Source: Takifugu bimaculatus (lineage: Eukaryota; Chordata; Actinopteri; Tetraodontiformes; Tetraodontidae). Taken from it: DNA of 64,000 bases. Shown here piece after piece: positions 54,001-62,061 of this stretch. The stretch covers positions 3,908,013 to 3,972,012 of the forward strand of contig CP034995.1 of assembly GCA_004026145.2 (NCBI GenBank), written 5' to 3'. How positions within the stretch are numbered: the first letter of the stretch is position 1; each line of letters opens with the position of its first letter. A program made the position numbers and the translations under genes. The notes under the pieces were generated by a model that worked only from the letters and a program-made list of their open reading frames with translations, had not been told where the DNA came from and ran no database searches.

Positions 54001-57000
54001 CCAGCGCATCTCTTCTGCTACTATTACATCATATTGGGGCAGGTTATGGTGGCTAATGTTGTTTTGCGTGCTCTGCTAATTTAGTTTTCATATTGAGAGG
54101 ATTAATCAGCGCGATTGTGACATTTGAACATCCCGCTTGCGTCAACATCTGTTGACTTTACCGCCACAAGTCTTAATTCCAAAGGCAACAGTTGACATTT
54201 TGAACTGGCAGACATATGGATCCCTCAGTCTGCCAGCAGAACATCGTCGTCATCACATCATTGCCCAAAATATGTACAATTACGGTGGTTGGCGATGCAC
54301 TAATGCCTTCAAGGCCAAAGGAGGGTTTTTAAGGTTATCTAGCACAATATGTACCCGAGTTTCTCCCACACTTCCATCTCTGTCTCACTCTGTCCATCTC
54401 TCTGTCTCTGTCTTCATTCCATGAAGCGGCTGCACGTCTCGCTGCTGTGTGGGCAGCTGTTTTTTGTGGTTTAGCCTGTGGAAGTTTGAACTTAGTCCCT
54501 GAAAATTAATGTATTTCTGTTGTATCGCCTCCTAAAGTAATAACATTCGCTTTATCGACATCAATAACTATGCATCCACAAACATCTTCACATCCGTAAT
54601 GTTTTGTTTACACTGGGCCATTGAATGTAAGTGCAAGATGAGCTTTGTGGGTTAAAAGTGTGCATTATTCTGAGCGTGATGACATTCAGAGATGCATTTG
54701 TGGACGTGGAGTCTTACACGTGGGGTTACACGTGGATGCTCTACGTGTCCAACCAGCGACCCTCGGGGCAGCATCATGGCTCCGTGGGTGTGCAGACGCC
54801 CTTAGGCATGGCAGAGGTCGTGTGAAGGTTGTGGCGTAATGCAGAATATATCTCTCATACTTGGAGGTTTGTATGTCCCATCTGTTTGTACACGTGAGGT
54901 TTGTTCATGTGACTCACGTAAAGTTGTGCTGTAGTTCAAGCTGTAGGAGGCGGAGTGAACAACATCTGGCTGCACCTCTGGTGTGGTTCATTATAAAATA
55001 GAGATATGAGAATTCTTCTAGCTACAAAACTGTTGAGGTCGTCAATACTGTATTATAACACTGATATTTGTCAGTTATTTAACATGAGAACAGAGGTTGG
55101 TTCTCATACTTAAATCATCTCTGTTGTGTCCTGACCTCTTCCTGTGTGAAAGAAGCTGATTTTAAAGCTTTTTCGGAGGTACTGTGCTCCATAAACTCAC
55201 ACACGGGAAGACCTTGTGTCCTCATCCTACGCGCCGAATGTTCCGGTTTGATCTCCTTTTCTGAGCGGTGCAAAGGTTATGGTGTATACTCTTCCTCTGA
55301 GCTCAGCTGCCGCGCACACTGAAGGCTGAAACTGAAATTCTATCCACTTTTTTCTCGTCTTGTTGGCAAATCAGACTGACTTCTTTATCCTCCTCAACCG
55401 CTGACTTAAGGTTGTGTTTTGCCTTTGCTTCCTTCACAGATAATTGCATATCAGCCATATGGGCTTTCTGTCGACTGGTGGGCATATGGAGTTCTGCTGT
55501 ATGAAATGCTAGCAGGGCAGGTACGTGACACACACACGTGCACACACACGCACACAGTTGTACTCCTTGTGGAATTGCTTTTTACACGCAATGCAGATAA
55601 TAGTTGGTTGCCGCCGTTCTGCTCACTGGCACGTTTACCACACGGACGTTGCTGCACGTGTTTATGTAAACAGGAAATGTACATATACGTGCATACGTCT
55701 CCTGACTTGCTATCATCAGTTAATCATGACACCCGAGTTCACATTTGTTCACAAATTCAGTGGAATTTTCACAACCTTTTCTTGTGGGAGGTTTGTCAGG
55801 CGAAGCATCTCCTGTTGCACTGACGCCAACACGATTTCAGAGTTAAACGAAACACAAACGCGCCATTTTCAGGAGGAGACGAAGCAATTCCGCGTAGCTC
55901 CCGATGGGTTTTTGTCTGAGCTGAGCTCCAAAAACGAGGGTACAGGCAGAAGGTGCAGCTGCACCTCATTGGTAGAATCAAATCACAGACTACGGAGAGA
56001 AAATGTGTTTTTAGGCTTCATGTTTTTGACTCGCTATTTGAACAAAATGTATTTTCATCTGAGAAACATGCTTCCTTTCTGTCGCCTTCCCACCTCAACT
56101 GAAATCGGGGCCAACAGTAGAGTTTCTGTTGCAGACAGGCTGCAGCCCAAACAGCAGCAGCGGAACAAATTATTCAGTTCATGGACTGTCATAAGACCCT
56201 TATTATGGTTACTGATGATAACCACCCCTGAGGAGAGGGGGTGGAGAAGCTGGGTCATCCACTCCATTTCACCTGCCGGGCCTTGATGTGAAAAGTGTCG
56301 CTGTTTCTATGGAGTATTTACGTCCTCACTGTACCTAAAATCATCTCCAGGCCGCAATTTTCATTCCACTTTGCCTCTGTCTCTGTAAACCCAGCCCCCG
56401 TTCGATGGGGAGGACGAAGATGAGTTGTTCCAGTCTATTATGGAGCACAACGTGTCGTACCCCAAGTCCCTGTCCAAAGAAGCCGTCTCCATCTGTAAAG
56501 GGGTGAGTGAGCGTTCTTTGACATGTAGATTATTATGCTTGTTTATTAAACCTAGTCTCCCTTTAGGTTCTTCACACAAATAATCATTAAATAACTTTTG
56601 GTTTCTTCATCATTTTTTAAACATATGTGATATATTTAGTTTACTTAAGTTTGAACACTGGCCCCAGCAGGCAGTGCAAACAGACAAACAAATCCAGTCC
56701 ACAAAGAGGAAGATCAGGTCAATAATCCAATAACAGGAAGAACAGGACAGGACGGATACACTGGACCCTATGCAGAACATGGTCTGGAACAGGGGGAAAG
56801 GGAGGAGCAGGTTTAAATACATGAGAGGGGGACACAGGTGAGACACACAAGGGAAATAAGGGAGGTAAAGAGGGGGGGAGGACAGAAGAGAAACAAAGAG
56901 TCCAGGGGTTTTACAACGATAGGAAACTTGATAAGTTTTGAAGAGTTAATAGTGCAATGAATGATGGGAAGAGATCACAACATCTGAAACATTCCACCAG

Positions 57001-59826
57001 CAAAAACGAAAAGTCAAGCGTTTATCGATGTTCTGCTCTCTAACCTACTGCTTATCTCTTGGAACAGGGTTTAAAATGTAAATATGCAAATAGCCTGCAA
57101 ATTTTGCGATAGATTCCCAAGGAAACCGTGCTGCAGTCGGTTCCTCCAGATACAGGAGGAAGCATCAGAATGTCAGCTCGTGTTTATCCTCGGGGGTCTT
57201 TTGAACATGGATGCACTCTGGCAGCTGTCACAATCACTGACGCCATAAGGTTCCTCTCTCAGCTCAGCTTAGCCAAAGATTTGTGTTGCCCACCTTCTTC
57301 CTGTCGTACACTTCTTGCTGCCAGTGTTTGTTAGACGCCGTTTTTAGCAGTGGCGACGCTTTACCACTGTGTGTGGAAACGGGCATTTTTCTTGGGAATT
57401 GGCAGAAAGATGCAGGTGTCCTCAGGTGCATGAAAGGAATTAGTGGAAGTGGCACTTTTCTTTGCGTCCAGAGGCGGCGCAAACACGGCGAGCTGTGTGG
57501 TGACGCGCTGCGGCTGCTGCGACGCCGCTTAGTTCTCGTCCCAACTCCCGATTTTTCTTCACGCGTGTGTTGGTTCATGGCCGTGTTTGGCAGGACTCAC
57601 ACCTCGTCACAAAGGCATGATCGCTGACCCACAAAGAGAGGACGGGAGACATGCGAGGAGACAAATTATGGAGAAAAGAGAAGAAAAGGCATCAAGAAGA
57701 GGGGGCAGAAATAAAGAGAACAACAGAAACAACAGCTTTAAAGATGGATTAGAGAGGGTTCTTGCCTGCAAACAGAAATGTGCACACCACAGTCAGTTAC
57801 ATGAGAACCAGGCCACAGATGTGGATCTAATGAATGGGATGTTACCTAAAGGTCACCTATTTGGCTCATATTGTGGATCATTTTAATGAAGGGGATTGCA
57901 CATGCATGAATCTGCCGTTTCGAGTTACTGCATTTCATAAGTGAAGGAGTGACTGAAGGTTTCTCCCTCAGTTCAGCTGCAATCTTGAATTAAGATCTAA
58001 ACTTAAAAGTCTAAAGATTTTGGTAACGATTACAAAGACCTGAGCGTGTTCAGCGACTCTGCAGATATACACAGACTTTATTCTCACCCCCGAACCTGCA
58101 AACGACACTGGCGAGCTCTGGGTCCAAGCGCACAAGTCTTGGAAGGACCTTTAGCTGTGTCGTAATTGGCTGCTGGGTTTTCTGATGTGTAAATTAATGG
58201 CTGAAATTAGAGAGGTACTCCAGAGAAGAGAAGACTCAGAAGAGAAGCCGTGCATCCTGGCCCAAGTTTCAACATGAATGATTGGTTATGATGGTGCTGT
58301 GATTGTTTTATGGAAGTATGTGGATCCTAACAGACATTTACAAAGCCCGCTGTCTCATTTTGCATCAAAAAATGAATTATTGCATTGCAGAGCGCTGGGA
58401 TGCGCTCAAAGTCCTGCAGTTAGAGCGTTTCACAGTCTGACTGTGTATGAACAAACCAGCCAGGCTGAAGCAGTTTTGGGTTTTGGGAGAGCTGCCAGGC
58501 TGCTTGTGTAGGTGTGCATCATAACATCTGAGGAGTGTGGAGGTGCCCCCACATGTGTAGCAGTACCAAAATCATCTTAGACGCTCAAGAAAAGCTGCTT
58601 TTAGGCTTTTGAACATGTTTTATTGTTGATATATAACAAGTACAACCAGTAATGAATGTTTCAGCAATGAATTGTGGGTTATGGTGTTTTGTTGGCCATT
58701 CTTGCTCATGTTGTCTACAATGATGCTGTTTTAAACAGTTTCTGATATATTATATCTCTCTTCTTGAGCAGTTAATGACCAAGCATCCATCCAAGCGTCT
58801 GGGCTGCGGTCCGGAGGGAGAGAGGGACATCCGGGAGCACGCCTTCTTCAGACGCATCGACTGGGAACGCCTCCAGAACAGGGAGATACAGCCTCCATTC
58901 AAACCCAAAGTGGTACGTGGGCATAACATGTATCTTGTCATAACACGCACACGGAGGTGATGCTGATTGGCTGCTGCTCAGCGGCACATTTAAACTCTCG
59001 AATGAGCTGAGCCGGACTCACAGCGGCACCACCAACGTTCCGGAGATAATAGCTCATCAATTTTTAGAGCTACACTCATCCAAACAGTTAAACAGATGAG
59101 CTCACCTCCAGACAAATCTGTTATGCCGGGAGACGTTTACTTACACCCACCTGGCACCTTTAAGAACCACGAAATTGACCTACAGGGTCACTTGAAGTTA
59201 TTCTTTGATTTAGAGGGTAAAGACAAAAGAGAAAAAGGAGAGGAGAAGCCACAGTTGTTTAAAACCGCTGAGCAATGTTCCATCAGGGCAGCTGCAGCTT
59301 GTCCTGTAGCAGTGAAAAGCATCACTGACGCTGGGGCGGAGTCACTTCTTGTGAGCTGAAAAGCTGCGTTTGTTTGCGAGAGCGGAGAGCACGCTGGCGT
59401 TACCGTGTTGAATGGGATCATCGGCGCAATGGCGTGCGCACCCGCGGGATTCTTAAAGATGTTTAATACTGGTGTCATCAGATGGCGAAACAGAATCCAG
59501 CTGTGACTTTTTATTATTTCTTTATTGATTGGATCTGAACTAATCCAACTACTGGGCTTCGACAGGACCTGTGGAGTGAAATCTGCATTGACACCACACT
59601 GCTGTGACGAGCTGTATTCTATTTAGGATGGGTCATATATGGACCACGAGGAAATGTCAATAATTCATTGAAGATCTATTATAAATGTGCAGCTCTTATA
59701 GCTCACGGGATGCTCGGCAGTAGTTTCTGCAACCCTTAAGATGACATGGATGTCACACACACGCACGCACACACACATAGAGTGACCTACTTCATCTCCT
59801 TTGTCTCCTATCTTATAGGAGCTCCT

Positions 59827-59868
<42 letters not shown>

Positions 59869-61836
59869 TGTCCCTGACATTTTCAGTTTCAATATTGTGG
59901 TTCTCCTCTGTTTTAACCCTCAAGGGCTCCACTTCTCCTAACAAGGTGAATCCTGACCTCTGTGTCCGTGTGGCCTCCTGCTGCGTGGTTGTGCTGTGTG
60001 TGCGCGCTTTAAGTGTGTGCGCGCGTGTGTGTGTGTGTGTGAGCAAGAGTATGTTGAAAGGAAAAGGTTAAGAGGCGTTTGTAGGAGGGTTGGCGGCTGA
60101 TAATGATGAGACAAAAAGGAACCTGTGCTTTTACCCACAGATGAATGCATGCAAACACGCATGTCCTCTGCATGCTAGCATGCGTTTGGATGTAGTGGGT
60201 GTATTTAAGGGTGAAAGGGAAAAGAGGTGGAAAGGCCACAAAAAAAACCTTATCGACTGCTTCCTGTAAGCTAGAGTGCGCACTAACGATCCGCCGTATC
60301 TGTGTCACCGTTCCATGTAATCCAGCAGCCGGCCTGTTTCCACCCACCAGCTATCGTAGTACATCTTCTCCTGCTGCTCTCTTCCACGCCTCCTCTTCCA
60401 ACTTCCTGTTTTTCTTGTCTACCTTCTCAGCCTCAGCGCCTGGAATTGCTGCCGCCGCAGCGGTTGAAGAATTGGCGTTTGATACCTACATATGTTGTGA
60501 TGTGATGAGTGGTGATGAGGTGGCGGCTTCAGTGTTGAGATGAAGTCGGGTGGATTTTTTCCCCACCCTCTTGTGAGTGGCCGTTCGTCTTCACGGACGT
60601 AGGAGGACAGGAAAGGATGGGAAAGTAGGTTGAATGGTGAGCTGCTGATTAATGGTGGTGGGAGCTCTGAGCAGCATCCAGGAAACAGGAAGCAGACACA
60701 CTGATGGTCGCGTGGAAGGGTTCAGACTCATTTAAGGTGCAAGGACAGAGTGTCTCTCTCCCTCCCACACACACACGCACACACACTGCACTGCTAGACT
60801 CAGAAATCACATGATCTGGATTGCTACTGGTGAGTTCTCCCTCTGCTGTAGCTTGGAGGATGAAACATGTGACACCGTTGAAGGACATGATTTGATCTTC
60901 AGCTGTTCTTGATTCTAGTTGTTTGACTGAACTGTCACATTACTGACACCGGTGCAAACGTATTGGTACACAGAATTAAAAGAGATTCAAACTTTAACTG
61001 GTGCTGATGAGCTAACATTTTTATCAACCCAGGATTTTGACCAATTTTGGCGAGCCTGGGTTATCGTGGTCGTAACCTTAAGGAGGGAAGCAAAGGAGAA
61101 TAATCTCTTGAAGGAGGCTGGCACTACTTTGTCATCCTAAGTAGCTGAGTGTTCTTTTAATATGCTTGAGTGCAGAGGCGTGCACAGAGGGGAGAGAGGG
61201 AGATAAAAGATGAGGAAAAAAAGTAGGTCGAAAACCCATGTAGGACGCTATGTCATCGTTTACGGGAAGCCGTATCATCAATTCAGTGGCATCTGGGCTT
61301 GGCTGAATCACACAGTGATGGAGTGACCCACACTTTGAGCTGGAGTTCTGACTGACTCTCCTTCCCTTCTCAGAGAATGGACGATACTGACCAGAAAGAA
61401 GGCTTTCCCGGTCTTCATCCTGGACCTTTTGTCAGCTAAAGCTTCACCACTCATGTGTTCTGGGTGCACGTAGGTTGGAATATGGCTTTAAGAGCGCAGT
61501 GTTGCAGGAAGGCGCGGTGCAGTGCCAAGAGAGGCACATATTGGTGCTGGCAAATGTCAGCAGGCTTCAGAGGGGAAATGTGTCACTTCACTTGAACAGC
61601 AGACACCTCTGACGGATAGAAGAAGACAAGTATACAGAGGCTGCGGGGCCGCGGCAACCACCCATCAGGTGTGTGTGTGCGCGTGCACGTGCGTGGCTCA
61701 GAAAGGAAGGGACAAAACACTCTACATCTGTAGCCAGTCTTCAAGTACGTGTCCTGACTTCTGTCCTCACTCTGACAGTTTGGTTGTGGCCTGAAGCAAA
61801 CGTCACCCGTCGGTGGAGCCAAACGAAGAGATTAAA

Positions 61837-61868
<32 letters not shown>

Positions 61869-62022
61869 CCTTGTAGCATCTGTCTGAAGGTTGCCTTCAC
61901 TTTTACCTGCAAGAAGAAAACAACATCGTAAATGTACGTTTAGACTGCGGCACTTGACAAAACAAAGGCTGACACTCCTAAACACACAACCACAGGCAAA
62001 CAGACAGCCTCAATGTCTCCCT

Positions 62023-62061
<39 letters not shown>

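Larger units (their letters stand above)
50298..55439 (+). other. prkca intron 13
   Basis: 5,142 bp without a recognised exon. It contains a GT tract (50315-50332), a short alternating CG run (51320-51334), a Tc1-like relic (52270-52735) and TG-rich simple sequence near 53160-53195. Confidence 0.7.

Noticed and set aside
55419..55823. Continuous frame through exon 14 into the intron as an alternative C terminus
   Set aside because: It is read-through past a perfect CAG|GTACGT donor; the extra residues are CA-repeat encoded and unlike any PKC tail.
58913..58929. 17-nt extension of exon 16 (donor CAT|GTATCT at 58930) as the real junction that restores the frame
   Set aside because: It would restore the phase into exon 17 but adds six non-homologous residues in a conserved region and uses a poor donor in place of a good one. 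Kept only as something to test.
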